The notes under the pieces are model-generated. The model was not told where the DNA came from. It worked only from the letters and a program-made list of their open reading frames with translations, and did no database searches. This document shows, piece after piece, positions 38,501 to 51,577 of a stretch of DNA of 64,000 nucleotides; positions within the stretch are counted from its first letter, which is position 1, and every line of letters starts with the position of its first letter. Both the position numbers and the translations under genes were made by a program. This DNA is from Oxyruncus cristatus (lineage: Eukaryota; Chordata; Aves; Passeriformes; Cotingidae), in contig VXAY01003154.1 in NCBI GenBank assembly GCA_013399855.1, positions 498,106 through 562,105 of the forward strand, in the 5' to 3' direction.

Positions 38501-41500
38501 AGGCTTAGAGGCTCCCCAAATGGCCCAGCGTATGGGTTTCATATATTAATTGCACATATATGTTAAACAAGACAGTCCACATCTCAAAGATTCTGCAATA
38601 TTAATTCCATGGGATACATCTGGTCAAGATGTGGAAATTTTGTGTAGATGTGTCCGCCTGTGTGACTGACGCGTTAACATGTGGAATCTGATGAATTATT
38701 TTAAAATTGTTCATAATTTTTTTTTTCTTTTTTCCCCCAATAGAAAATTCATCCACTATTTGCCCAGAGAATCATGAAAAAAAAAAAAAAAATAATTCAG
38801 CCACATCAGTCAACTGCATAGTTCTGAAAAAGTCATATTTTCCTGGACTGAAGTCTTTCAGAATGGATTGGACTAATACCAATTGAATGGATGACAGTAT
38901 TAAGTTCTCTGTCTTGGGTGAAATCCAACCTGCTCTGCCAGCTTGTTTCACAATAATATCCTTGTTTTCAGGGCACTGATAAAAAGTCTTAACTGCTGAA
39001 TGTGATATGAAGCATTTTTTATATAAGAATATACTCTTTTTTTACCTACTACAGAAATTAAGAGTATTTCAATTTCCACATGTGTTACAGGTAATTGTAT
39101 ATCTAAATTGCTGTTCCATGTAACTAACAGGTATTGTTACATGTTCTATAGGTTACTAACATTTCTGTGAAAATTTGAGCAAATTTAAAAAGAGTTTATG
39201 TTCTTAATCAGTATTTCATTTGTTTAATTATTTAGAAAGGAAACAAATTTGGCTGATTAAGAACAAGAACTGAAAGTTCACAAAATTAGTAAAAATGAAA
39301 AATAATTAGCCCAAGATATTCAATAAAGAGATGAAATTCCATTTGCTAGTTTAATTTTTGTTCACTTAAAAAACATCTGTTAAACATTTAAAGTAACTGT
39401 GGCTTATACCATATTCAGTATTTACACCTGAACATCAATGGGAAGACCCTAAAGAAGGATCAAAATGACTACAGTACTTGCACAACACTCGGAAAATGAA
39501 GCATTACTCATCAGATGCATCCCTCTCAACTAACACAGTATTGAAAGTATGAAAATCTTAAGCATTTCCACACATGCTGGTTGGAATCCCTGATTCTTAA
39601 CCAGAAGACAAGCCTCCAAAGGTCTCAGGCTTGTTGGTATTCCAGGCCACTACTTACCCACAAAAACAAATTTAAAGCTAATGCTCCTACTGAGGGGGAG
39701 ACTTAATTACCAAGGTGGAAATGTTTCATTTTGACATCTCTGGTTAAATGAAACATTGCCAAATGCAAAGCACTTTTCTGATAGATTAAGACTGTGAGCC
39801 AAATCCCAGGTGATGAAAACTCTGGATTCAAAAATCGTACTGAATCTGGATGACTCCTCCTGGTTCATTGGCAGCTGTACCTCCACGTCTCAGTTGTATC
39901 ATTTTTAGCAGGGTGTATAGAAAAATGTCTTCAGTCTATTACTTCAGTATTACTTTGGGATATCTCAATATGAAGCAACTTTAAAAGTGTCTCTTTCTTT
40001 CTTTCTTATTGCAAAAAAGGCCAGAAAATTACACCTTATCCACAACATATGTTCGGGATTTTGTTCCTACCGCTCCTTCCCAATGAAATTATTCACACAT
40101 TTTCCTTAGAAACAGGCCTTTTGGTATTTATCACTAGGAGAGACCCCTTCCAGCTCCACCTGGGCCACCCCAAGCTGTGAGAAGTGAGTTACCCGTGTTC
40201 TCCTGAAGGGCAGGTTCCATGGTTATGATCACCGTGCTGCAAGTTTCAGATCTCCTTTGATTTTTCCACTTTCCTCCTGCAAAAATGCAAGAAAAGTCCA
40301 AATACCTTGTCCAACAGTCATGGTGATAGATTAACCTGAGGTTTGTCTCTAGTCTGTTCCTGTAACTGGAATGGTAGACCTTCTGCAGTGACTCTGCTTG
40401 TTTCTGAGTCTCCCCCTCAGACACTGCTTTATTCTGCCTCCATTTGTTTTGAGAGGCAGAAAGTAATAAAAAGGAGCCTTCAGTCTATGGAGTGCGTCCT
40501 TGACTCTCCAAATCCCATTTAAGAACAAATGAATCAACTGTGCCTCATCTCTGGAATCTGGCAAATTGCAGGGAAATACATTTTTTCCTAGCACTAAACT
40601 TTCAAAACCTGCTGCCCGTCCAAGCTCTTTAGTGCCTCGAAGATGATTTTCTCTACCAAAAATATGCATGATCATTATTTAATGAATGTGATCTGGTTAT
40701 TAATGCAGATATATTGAAGGCAATAAACCATTTCAAAAATGAATACTTAAAAAGGGCAAATATAAATGAGGAATTCATTGAAACAGTTTGGAACTGAAAA
40801 GTGACCAAATAATAATTTCTTCTTTTACCCTGAAGAGCTTCATTTACACCTGAAACATGAGAAACAACAAAGGTTTCTCCATAGGCAAGTATGAAAAGAC
40901 ATGTTTTTTTTTTCTCTAGCTAGAAGTAAAGTTGAAAATGCAAGTTATTTCTGACCTTGAAACCACACAGGTCAGTTCTGTATCCAGGCAAAAAAATGGC
41001 ACTGAGGAAACAGATGCTTAAGAATTATTTGACATTGACAGTGATATTTATGGACAACTCATTACAGCAGCAGGGGGACTGGACATCTGCAGGCATCTGT
41101 TTGCAGAAAAAGGTGGTGAAATGAAGAGGAAAGGGCAGCTCTGGTGGAAAAAGTGAAGGAGCAATAACTGGAAAATATTTTTGATAAGGAATCTGAAGAA
41201 ATGGAAAGAAGGAATCTGGTGTGTGTGTCAGGAGAGATATTATTAGCGTGGTCTGTAACCTCAGCTCTTCCAAACATCTACCTGTCAAATAGATGGGATT
41301 GTGGTCGTTGTTAACAGGCAGCCACAAAGCAGAGATTTAAAAAACAAATTTAGTCATACTTTCAATCAAAAAAGATAAATCCCCACATCTCATCTGAAAC
41401 TATATAGCAATGTCAGTGCTTCTATGATGCCCTGATTTGTAACAGAGAATTGAAATATTTTATCAGTGTATTATGAAAGGAAGAAATATAAGATACAGAA

Positions 41501-42485
41501 CACCTTTGAAAATGTTGGGAGTATGGAAATATCACATGCAATCACACAACAGAAAATTTAGCATATAAAGCAGACTAAAAATTTCTTATTCAATACTTAA
41601 CACTCCAAAGAAAAGAATAATAATAATAATTACATAAGATGATAAAAAAGTATAAGTGTACATCTCTGCTGTACAATTTCTCTTCAACTCTTGTTCTTAG
41701 ATGTCATTTAGAGAAGTGCTTAAGACTTCAGAGTAACAGGCTGGTCTGGGATTCAAAATGTAGCCTTGAATTACACAGGATTTCTACAGCTTTATTCAGA
41801 TCACTTTGTCACTTGCATATCTCTCTGTCTTTTTATTTTTCATTCACATTAGGCCTGTCTTTTCTGCTTTTGTTCTATTCTCTCCATGACATGTTTGTTC
41901 ACGTTCGAGATCTGGCACAATGGGGCTGTAATCTCTGCTGCATTACACATAACACAAAGGATAATTTCAACCCTATCTTTTCTATTTACTTTTTCCTGTA
42001 CAATCACACTTGATTGAAATCCTGCTAGCAAAAATATTGACTCAGACAAATAATGTCTTCATTTTGCCACTCGCTCTTCCTGTCTCACTGTCTGTGGCCA
42101 CCTGAGTGACATTTAAACAAAAACCAAAACCACCCCATACGCACAACTGTAAGCAGATGCTTTTCCACTTCGATGTGAAAACTTTTGTTTTCTTTTCTTG
42201 CCTTCTCAACAGTAGTTACTCCTTTCACATATGATAATGTGAGGTAATTCACGTCCTCATTGCAATCTGAAGACACAACTCTACTAATTTAGGATTTCTT
42301 CCTGTTCCTTCCCTGAAACCAGTCAGTGCCATTGCTCATTGTCCTGCCCACTTGCTCACAGACTGCCCTATAGTTTTCGAGGCTTCAGTCACTGTTACCC
42401 TTCAAAGGGTCTTTTCAGGGACTCTGGCACTCCAGTTGTCCAGATATTGATATTACTACACTTTCTTGGGATGAAATGCCTCATA
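35511..42485. other. unique AT-rich non-coding DNA
   Basis: This contains the longest open frame in the window (183 codons, 36619-37170). Because the strand there is pyrimidine-rich and other frames are open too, it is treated as chance. A perfect 9-bp-arm hairpin lies at 37336-37356 and a 16-A run at 38777-38792. No gene or transposon was recognised. Confidence 0.6.
37336..37356. repeat. short perfect hairpin
   Basis: AAACCCTGA and TCAGGGTTT are complementary around a 3-base loop (GTA). There is no T-run after it, and no function is known. Confidence 0.8.
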
Positions 42486-43070
42486 TAGAATCACAGAATC
42501 ATAAAATGGTTAAGGTTGGAAAAGAGCTCCAAGGTCATCCAGTCCAATCATTAACCCAGCACCACCAAATCCAAAACTGCCACATTCACACATTTTTTGA
42601 ACAGTTCCAGGGATGGTGTTTCTACCATTTCCCTGAACAACCTGCTCCAATTTCTGACAACCTTTTCAATGAGGATATTTTTCCTAATAATCGGTCTAAA
42701 CATCCCCTGATGAAACTTGAGGCCAATTCTTCTTGTCCTACTTCTTGTTACCTGGAAGAAGCGACCAACCCCCACCTGGATACACCCTCCTTTCAGAGAG
42801 TTCTAGAAAGTTATATGGTTCCCCCTGAGCCTCCTTGTCTCCTGGTTTAACAGTCCCAGCTCCCTCAGCTGCTCTTCATCGGAGGTGTGCTCCAGACCCT
42901 TCACCAGCTCCATTGCCATTCTCTGGACTCCTTTCAGTACCTCAATGTCTTTCTTGCAGTGAGAAGCCTAAAACTAAACACAGGATTCAAGGTATGGCCT
43001 CACCAGTTCTTGAATACAGGTGGAGAATGTGCTTGTCTTTCTTCTATCCTGATACTTTTTAGGGAGGTCA
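42486..43070 (-). mobile_element. CR1 LINE, longest uninterrupted copy, minus strand
   Basis: Reverse-orientation CR1 with its tail at the genomic left (TAGAATCACAGAATCATAAAATGG). It then runs through the 3' UTR ('aggtcatccagtccaatcat'), the ORF2 end ('gatggtgtttctaccatttc', 'cttgaggccaattcttcttg') and upstream text ('cagctgctcttcatcggagg', 'tatggcctcaccagttcttg'). The minus-strand frame 42551-42775 keeps part of the ORF2 end but with substitutions in the usual RLDIRK stretch. The right edge is by eye. Confidence 0.93.
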
Positions 43071-45566
43071 GATGAGGTGAGTAATATTTTTATTTCAAAA
43101 AAGGATGAAATTATAAAGTTCTTTGAAGAAAAACCATACCTGTGCATGTACTCCCTTTTCCTTCATCATTCAAATGCTTGTCATGCTTCAAAAACTGTAT
43201 TACTGTGTGCAAACACAAGTGAGTTGACACTGAACATGGTATCTTAAATCAGGCATTTCCTAAACTTGAAAAAACCCTTTCTACCCTAACATGGTTGTAG
43301 TATTTTTGCATTAAATTCAAAGCAAGCCATGTCAACATTTATAATTTACAAGTGTAGAAATATTCCTGACACCCTGGAAAATAAATACATTTTTATTTAG
43401 AAAATAAAGAAAAAACACATACACCAGCCTCTTAAAAACATAGAAATGAATGATCTTATAAACCCCCACATTCTTTGCAATCTTGAATCATCCTTAGAAA
43501 TGACAGCTAGCATTAAACTTCTGTAAACTTGCCCCTGGTGGAAATTATCTCATGGAAAATAAATACAGAAAATGTAATTTTAAATTTTAATATCAGAAGA
43601 GAAAATGTGTGACATTCAAAGTGTGACTTGGTTTAGACTTATTCTGAGAGCACAATAGTATATTGTGAGGAAGAGCTGGACTATGATTCTTGAAAAAAAA
43701 AAGAAATAAATTACAGAAATTATGAAACACAAACCTCTCTTTTTAGAAATTTGAAATATGCAATGATGACTTATGAAAGAAATGTATCATTAGCATGACC
43801 ACAAGACTACAATTCCTTTTCACATATATGCATTGTCAGTTGCTATGAAAAGTACTTCTAAAAATAGGTTTTCATTCATGTTGGATTTGAGAGAGTGTAC
43901 TTACAATTTGACCTTCCAAGAACTCTTGTGCTTGGTAAACTCAGGTACATGTATGCTTCTAAAAAGCAGTTAAATAGAAGCATAGGCATGTTTCAATCAA
44001 ATTAATTGAAAAAATTGACAAGAAAATTAATTAAATTCTTCATACAGAGGAAAAATGGCCAGAGTCAAGGTCAGCAGGTTTCAGCCTCCCAGACTTTTAT
44101 GTTAATTTCCATTGCACTAATTCTTTTCATAGCATGTCAGATCCAGTCATGTAATGACAAAAGAGAGATTTACTTCAAAATGCCCTGTTAATCTGAACTG
44201 ATAAACTAATGTAGATGCTCTCATAAGGAGGTTCCATAAGGGAAGGGGACTGCAAAGATTTCACTGGGATGTGGGAGCCTATTCAGTTGATTGAAACCAA
44301 ACTGAGAAGACTTGCCTTCAAGGGCAGACAGAATCAGGGAAGTGCTGTGGATAAAACCACATCATTTTTATTGATGTCAGACCTTGTCACTCAGAGTTTT
44401 AAAAAGCTTCATTATTCTAATTATTTTTAAAAACCTTTTGGCCTTTTCTGAGGAGCTTTCAATAGGAGAACTCTAAGCAACCCCACCTCAAATCGCTGCC
44501 TGTTATCGATGTCAGACAGAGGTAGGCAGCTGAAGGTCTTGATACTGAACATGTCTGACTGAAAAACCTATTACTGAGAAAGTCAACAAACTGCACAGAG
44601 ACTGTGTACTTCACATTTATAATTTTATATAAAGAATTTAACTGCATTTGCATTTCTGTAAACTAAAGAGCACAGTTTTACAATGGGTTGAGTATCCAGA
44701 AGTAGGCACAACAGGAATTTTATTTATAAAGCAGAACATTCCCTGCCCCAAATGTTCAAAGACCACAGAGTGAGAAGAATATTACATTTTAGAAGATTCT
44801 TGATTCTTCCTTGTATTTGTCACTTATAATAACACTGCTTATTGGTAGCAAGTATTGCAAATAGCAATAAAATAAGGGTCTTAAATGTCTGACTCTTAAC
44901 CCTTCTTGGGAGCTGTGTATGACAGTATTTGGTGCTTATTTGTCTAAACCCACTTTATGTAGCTTCGTCCATTTTCCTCAAAAGCAAGAATGTCAACATT
45001 CATATTCAAAAAATTATTTAGAATCAAAGAGGATATTTTACCATTTCATATACAAGTAAAGGCAAAAAAACCCCCATTATTATCTTCAGCAAGGCTTTAC
45101 TTTTCCTCATCTCAATATATGAAGAAACCCAGAAACGAGAAGAAACTTTGGCTTGAAATTTTTAAGTATCTATTCACTTCTATGTTTTCTTTTTCATTTT
45201 ATATATTTGTTATTCATTTGCAAAGAATATACTGGAAGATATAAAAACCAAATATGGAAAAAAAATTGGTTCCTATGGACACAAACCTCAATAGTCACTA
45301 TCAAAAAACAGGTGGCTTGGGATTTGAAGGAAAAATCTGATCTGTCAGAATTTAAACTGTGCAGAAACAGAACAGAAAAGGGCCACAAAAAGAGAAAATC
45401 AGTGTAAGACCCTTTTTAATATAAAATATGAAAAACTCATTTCCTTGAAATGAACTGAATTAGTAATACATCATCTATATGTCAATTTCTTCAAATAAAG
45501 ACAATAACAATAAATAGTTGCATAAAAGTGCACAAGAATAGAAATATGGGGATAGAATATAAAAAA

Positions 45567-45624
45567 TGTGCAGATATCTTTCATAATATCAAAAATGCAC
45601 AGATATCTTTTATAATATCAAAAA
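45567..45624. repeat. 29-bp tandem duplication
   Basis: Two adjacent 29-base units (45567-45595 and 45596-45624), each containing CAGATATCTT and ATAATATCAAAAA, with only a few substitutions between them. Confidence 0.88.
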
Positions 45625-45769
45625 TGCTTCTTATAGCAGTGAGAAATACTATAACCCTTATTATATTATAAATGTATGAAAATAAATAAAAAAAAAACAG
45701 GTAGAAATAGACTGTGAAGAAACAAACAGATCATTCAACTGAACATTTCAGACTACAATTTCATTGAAG

Positions 45770-45785
45770 AGAGAATATATTCTCT
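45770..45785. repeat. 16-bp perfect palindrome
   Basis: AGAGAATATATTCTCT is self-complementary. A second copy of its core, AATATATTCT, follows at about 45790. Confidence 0.8.
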
Positions 45786-47270
45786 AAAAAATATATTCTT
45801 GAGACTGAAACTTCCCACTCATTTGTTTAAGAGTTTTCTGACCAGTTTTGTATAGTTCTGACTTCTCTATCAAATGGCCAAGTATTTATGTATGTGCTAA
45901 CCTTTAATTACATGGGAATAGTCCAAGATTCAGTTGATTGTTCTCCCTTGGTTCCTATTATTCTCCTTTTTTAAACGTATTTTGCTGATTGGTGGTATCA
46001 TCTCCTCTTTATAAAGCAAGTATGAACTGCAAATTTTAGAATATGTATATGTGTTGCAAAATAGGTCAAAGCATTTTCTCTGTTCCTTCGCCAATTCTAT
46101 CATCTCATACTAAAGTTGTGCCCAGCCCACTGTGTTCCCTTGAAAAAAAAAAGTGTCTATTTATTTAGAGTGGCCTCCAGAATCAAAGACTATAAATGTG
46201 AAAAGTTTGTAATGTTGTCTCTCATACATTTCTATCTCATCAGGATAATGACATTCTCCAGATATTTTGAAACTGGATCTCAGTGACTTGGACAAGCTAG
46301 GATATCTATTCAACCAGTTTATAGTTACAAGACCTGTTTTCATAATATGTTTGGATAGCACTAACATTTTGTTATTGTATGGCCTCCCAGCAATTATTGA
46401 ATATCTAAACCCAGAAGAGCTATCCATTTTACATGATGGAAAAGAAATAAAATTAAGCAATTCTGAGTTTGGGTTCCTTTAGGCTTATGCAATGATGTTT
46501 CTATAGTTACCCTCCTCTCTCTCTTTTTTTTTTTTTATAGGAATGGAAAACCTCACTTAATTGTTCATTGCGGTTTATTCTCCTAGAAGATTCTAACATG
46601 ATTACAAATGGAAATTGAGCATTAGTATTATTGCATTGTGTGCAGAATGCTCTGCTTTTTACCTCCTTCTCTTTAATATGTAATGCGGTTTTGATGGTAG
46701 GAACTGATTAGTTTTACCATAACACTCCAGTCAGCATTAGAAACTGTTGCACCCACACAATCCTTCTCCTCTCCTTTAAATGCTTCCTAACAATTTTTCC
46801 CTTTGACTAAACAGTACATTAATTCCTTTATCTGAACAACACATTTAATTTGAATAAAATGGAATTAGAAAATGTAAGCCACTGACCTTTCCTTTTTATA
46901 TCCATATTTTCTTTTATTCTGGACATATTTTTAAATGATTATACTCAACAGTTACTTAGAAACTATCATGCAGCTGTGAGTTTACTACTTAATGGTACAT
47001 TAAAAATCTTCTCTGGCTGTTGCTCCCAGAGTCAGTATAATATTTCCCAGTGCCATATGATAACTACAATGTATTCCTGGAGCCTCATTAAAAACTTTAA
47101 TGGTGAGACATATGGGTAAAATATTTTGGCAGAAATTCATGCATTTATCTTACAGAGGAAGAGGCCAGAATATAAGTGTTCCTATAAATGAATGAAAATA
47201 TTTTTTCAGAAGACTACCATCTATTTGAAACTGTGAAGAATAGATTAAAGACCTTAGGAAGAAACTGCAT

Positions 47271-47281
47271 GGGGGGGGGGG
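47271..47281. repeat. poly-G run (11 G)
   Basis: Eleven consecutive G in otherwise AT-rich DNA. The true length is uncertain because such runs are poorly sequenced. Confidence 0.85.
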
Positions 47282-47889
47282 AAGTAAGTAATGAATTGCT
47301 TTTAATAATTAACTAAAAGTCACATAACATTTTGAATGCAAAAATAACATATGGTATAGTCATATTAACTTCTCATTCTGGTCAATAGCATTTAATTTTC
47401 CCATTTACCAGCAGATCTCAAGATCTTCCAGTTACTGATGTCAGACAAATAAATACCAGAAGGAGACTGACAAAGCCATAGTCTTTTACCAGTTCTTCCT
47501 TCCTCTCAGAGGAACCTGAGAATTTACTGGTATGAACCACAGGGACTGCACCTTAAATTTCCCTGTCAGGGGAACTATGATCACAGAAATAAACTGATGG
47601 CTCCAGCAGTCCTGAATGTCATGCAGCAGCCTGGAATCCAAAGGTCTCTCCTAGCAGTTGAAATAAATATTTCTTCAACCCCCAAGTGGCTCTTTCCATG
47701 AATGTAGGACATACAGTTTTGGCTTGAGAATTGATTTTCATAAACAATGTTTCCATCCCTGTTTTCTGCATCCTGATCTACAGGGGAAACCTACAACACA
47801 CCTTCAAAAGACTGGTTCAGAGAACAGAAGTAATTCTTGCTCTGGGTACAAAAAACAAGGATTGGGAAAAAATATGATGCTATAAAACA

Positions 47890-47907
47890 TTTTTTTTTTT
47901 TTTTTTT
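47890..47907. repeat. poly-T tract (18 T)
   Basis: An uninterrupted 18-T homopolymer with no recognisable retroposon body on either side. Confidence 0.85.
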
Positions 47908-49746
47908 ACAACTCACCACCAGTTGAACCTTTACTTTGAGGGTGACAAAAGTTATATTTATCTATATTTCTTCTTTGCTAGACACAGGAATTTTTCTACC
48001 TCAACTTTTGTTAACACTTCCCTGAAAGTATTTGTTAGCATAATTGGGAAGACTAGGAGAAATTATTCTAAACTTATATTGAAGATATCAGTACGTGTAC
48101 CTTCATCCAAATAAACCATCGTAGTCTTCTAGTTGCACCACTGAGAATGGAGAAAAAAGGCAAATTTCTCGCTTTTTTTTGCATTCTCTAAGACAGCTAA
48201 AGAGTCTATTGAAATCCCCATATTTTCAAAACAATCTGTAATTTTACAGTATAGGGGGGTCTTTTCTAGTTGCTGCATTCTGTCCTATGTAACAAAGATC
48301 CTTTGGTCATCCATTCAAAGTGCTGGATGTAGGTAGGAAATTCAGCATGCTAAGAACACGAAGGAAAGGATTTACAATTTTTATTCTCAAACTTCTGAAT
48401 AAGGGCTCAAGCCAATTTCAGTGTTCATTTAAAGTGACTCTAAAGATTAAACCAGTGGGGTTTTGTCTGTCTTCACTTTTGCAAAGAGATGCCCATTTAA
48501 ACACTTTTTCCTTGCTGTTATGCAATGATGCTGTAGTCCGCAATGATATGTTTTATCTACCCAATTTCTCTCTATATCCAGCTTCTGAGAACTACTATAA
48601 ACCCTGTTGAACTATCACCTACCTTCTCATTATCATTTAAAGAGATTTTCTACCTCATAAACTGATTTCTGATTGCATCGTAGTTTCAAGTGTTATTTCT
48701 GTTGAAATAAAAGGTCAGTGGTACAGACCACAGAAATAGAAAATACTCAGAAGCTTTTTTGAGAAACCTACCTTGTTTGCAATAAAACAGATAACCCATC
48801 CATGATTTCCAAATTTAAGTTTTATAGAAGTAATTTTCACTCACTGATACTGCAGTTTGTCTTGGCTCCCAAAGGAGGTTTTGCTCAGGCAGCTGTTTTA
48901 ATTCCTGTTTTGCAGCACAGGTTAAATAGCCACAGGGTAGATGGTCCCTGAGACACAACAGCTGAAGAACTGCACTCAATTCTGAGCTGGGTAGGCCTAA
49001 TGTATTTCTGTCATCTTTTGGGATTTCATTTGAGATTTAAAATATTTCTGTGCACATTATTTAAAGGCAGAAACCTAGGTGCCTAGTGCCAGAATCATTC
49101 TGTTCAGTGTAAAAAGATAGACCTATAATAACTGTCACTCATTCATCAATGTCAGAATAAAAATGAACTACTGTGCAAGAAGGGAAATTTTGCTCCTCTT
49201 AACTAACTAAAGTCTTTGCAAGTCTGAGTTCAGCTGGGGTAACTTGTTCATCAGTGATTTTTAGATCATAAAAAAGAAATTAAAGACAAAATCACATGTC
49301 CATGCTGCATGGAGTACATCCTGTGGCATATATGAAAACAGTTGATCTCCTGTCATCCTTTTGCTTACTGGGGCCAGTACTCCTGAAAAGGCAGTTGTGC
49401 AATGGGGAAGGTGCTGTGACCAGAATGGGTCCCTAATATAGCTGCAAAATGCTGTCTTCAGTGGAATTCTGCACATCCACTGTCCAGGGAAGGACACTTG
49501 GCCAATGCTGACCTGCCAAGAGTTTTATTCAGCTTTTAGGGTGAATAGACTACAGGAACATAAGGCACCACAGTCACTGCAAATACAAGCAGTGCTATTT
49601 CTCCATGAAATGCTACACTGTGTCTTAATCCTCCTCTCCACACAGAAACATCACAAATTGAAAATGTTTCATTCACTCTGCCATCTTTTAAGGTCAAGTC
49701 TAAATTATGAGAGTCTGAAGGGCCAAGTCTTATTTTGTATTGTGTC

Positions 49747-49870
49747 ATAGCATCATGGAATCACAGAATGGTTTGGGTTGAATAGGACTTTAAACATCAT
49801 CTAGTCCAAACCCCCTGCCATGGACACCAGTGGGGTCCACTAGACCCCACTTTGGCTAGTCGCTGTCAAC
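49747..49870 (-). mobile_element. CR1 LINE, very short 3' end, minus strand
   Basis: It starts with reverse-oriented tail text (ATCATGGAATCACAGAATGG), followed by the standard CR1 3' UTR phrases 'catctagtccaaaccccctg' and 'ccatggacacc'. Similarity fades after about 120 bases, where a 9-bp-arm hairpin occurs (49829-49851). Confidence 0.9.
49829..49851. repeat. hairpin near CR1 truncation point
   Basis: AGTGGGGTC (49829-49837) and GACCCCACT (49843-49851) pair perfectly around CACTA. The second arm overlaps the usual CR1 text CACTAGACC. Confidence 0.8.
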
Positions 49871-49981
49871 TTTAGGGACTTTGTCCCAAATTTCTTTGTT
49901 GCAATATAGCATTACTTGTAAAGTTTTCATTAAGCAGAAAGAAAAGCCAGTTCGAGTCTCATTCATTATTTTTCGTCATAT

Positions 49982-50585
49982 TGCCATGGTTTAACCCCTG
50001 CCAACAACCAAGTATCACACAGCCTCTCACTCATTTCCCCACGGGTGGCATCAGGGAGAGAATCAGAAGGATAAAAGGGAGAAAACTTGTGGTTTGAGAT
50101 AAGGACAGTTTAATAGGGAAAGTAAAAGCCACATACACAAGCAAAGCAAAACCAGGAATTAATTCACTGCTTCTCATGGGCAGACCTGTCTTTAGCCCTC
50201 TCCAGGAGAGCAGGACATAATGGTGATTCACACATACTGGTGATTTGGGAAAACAAAAGTCATCTCTCCAAAGGTCCCCCTCCTTCCTCCTTCTTCCTCT
50301 CCCCTTTACATACTGAGAATGATGCCATAGGATCTGGAATATCCCTTTGGTAACTTTGAGTCACCTTTCCAGCTGTGTCTCCTCCCAGCTTCTCATGCAC
50401 TCCCAACGTCCTCAGCAGCATGGCAGTATGAGAAGCAGAAAAGGCCTTGGCTCTGGGAAAGCCCTGCTCAGCAACAGCAACATCATCTCTGTATCATCAA
50501 CCCTGTGTTCAGGACAAACCCAAAACACAGGCCCATATCAGCCTCTGTGAATAAAATTGACTCTACTCCAGCCAAAATTAGAACA
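49982..50585 (-). mobile_element. ERVL-type solo LTR, complete, minus strand
   Basis: A 604-bp LTR of a family I recognise as widespread in bird genomes. Its reverse-oriented ends read TGCCATGGTTTAACCCCTGC and CTCCAGCCAAAATTAGAACA, giving TG...CA termini. Internally it carries 'ttgagataaggacagtttaa', 'aagcaaagcaaaaccaggaa' and 'gaagcagaaaaggccttg', all typical of that family. A poly-A signal variant ATTAAA lies at 50109-50114 (minus strand). It is flanked by a 5-bp target duplication, CATAT at 49977-49981 and CGTAT at 50586-50590, differing by one CG-to-CA type change. The 5-bp length fits ERVL. No internal viral genes lie beside it, so this is the relic of LTR-LTR recombination. Confidence 0.9.
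50109..50114 (-). promoter_or_regulatory. LTR poly-A signal ATTAAA
   Basis: TTTAAT on the plus strand reads ATTAAA on the LTR strand, leaving about 127 bases of R/U5 to the 3' end of the LTR. Confidence 0.5.
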
Positions 50586-50590
50586 CGTAT

Positions 50591-51577
50591 TTAGTTGGTT
50601 AATTGTTGTGTGCTTTCTTTTTCTACAGAGGTTCAAATTCTCTACTGTGCACGTGTGCATCTAACTTGAGGTAAATTTTTGATTGCGTCTTCCTAAGAGC
50701 CTTAGGATGAAGGGTGGCAATTTAGAAACTTTTCAAAACAGTAATAGTTCATGAACATTAAACTCTTTTTGTCAATAATGAAATGTCAATTCCCTGTGCT
50801 GCTTCTGCCAGGGAAGCCGAAGTAAGAATTCATAATGGCTGCAGGGAGGCAATGTTTCGTCAGTTAGGTTAATGTTGTTATTGCCATGAGAAGTAAATAT
50901 TAAAACCAGCTATATCTTATTTACAAAACAGTTGCTCCCTGATGAAATTTTAAAATGTAAGCTTAATTTTTGCAGAAAAACTCATTTTCTATTCACAATT
51001 CATACTGCAATAGCACAATATTTTTCAGCTGATGACACAGCATTCACTGTAGGAAAAATTCTGTAATTACTCTGTTAGTTGCGTGACAATGAACCAGGGG
51101 AAATCATAAGAAACTTACAACAAATTTAATGCAAAATTCATACTTAGAAGTCCAACTGCTTAATGGGAATGTGTTTAAATTGAAGATTATTACTACTATT
51201 ACGATGATGATGACGAAAACATATTGACTGAGGTCATCAGACTTAGGTGATCCTTCTACTTCTTTCCACATTTTGTATGATTGAAAAACTTGGCAATATT
51301 CTATTCTGATGGTAATCTTTGCAAACTTCAATCGTACCAACAAAGAGAATTCCCCACACCAAAATGTGAAAGGCACCATCGTAACACTGATAAAAGTGGG
51401 TAATTTGCACCCACTTCACCTCTCATCCTTTCATCACAATTACAATGAAAATTCCCTAGAACCATTCTGCTCCTTGCTCTCAGCGTGTTCAGCCCATGCT
51501 TTGCCCATTACCTCTCTTTACTGCTGTCCTTATCCTGAATTCATCATGAATGAATGGGTTGGGTGCCAAAAAAGGAC
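50591..51577. other. unique spacer between two LTRs
   Basis: About 1 kb of AT-rich DNA between two LTRs of different families. No retroviral gag, pol or env similarity was seen, so the two LTRs do not bracket a provirus. Confidence 0.7.

Larger units (their letters stand above)
43071..49746. other. unique AT-rich non-coding DNA
   Basis: No gene or transposon was recognised. Small items are a 29-bp tandem duplication at 45567-45624, a 16-bp palindrome at 45770-45785, 11 G at 47271-47281 and 18 T at 47890-47907. Confidence 0.65.
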
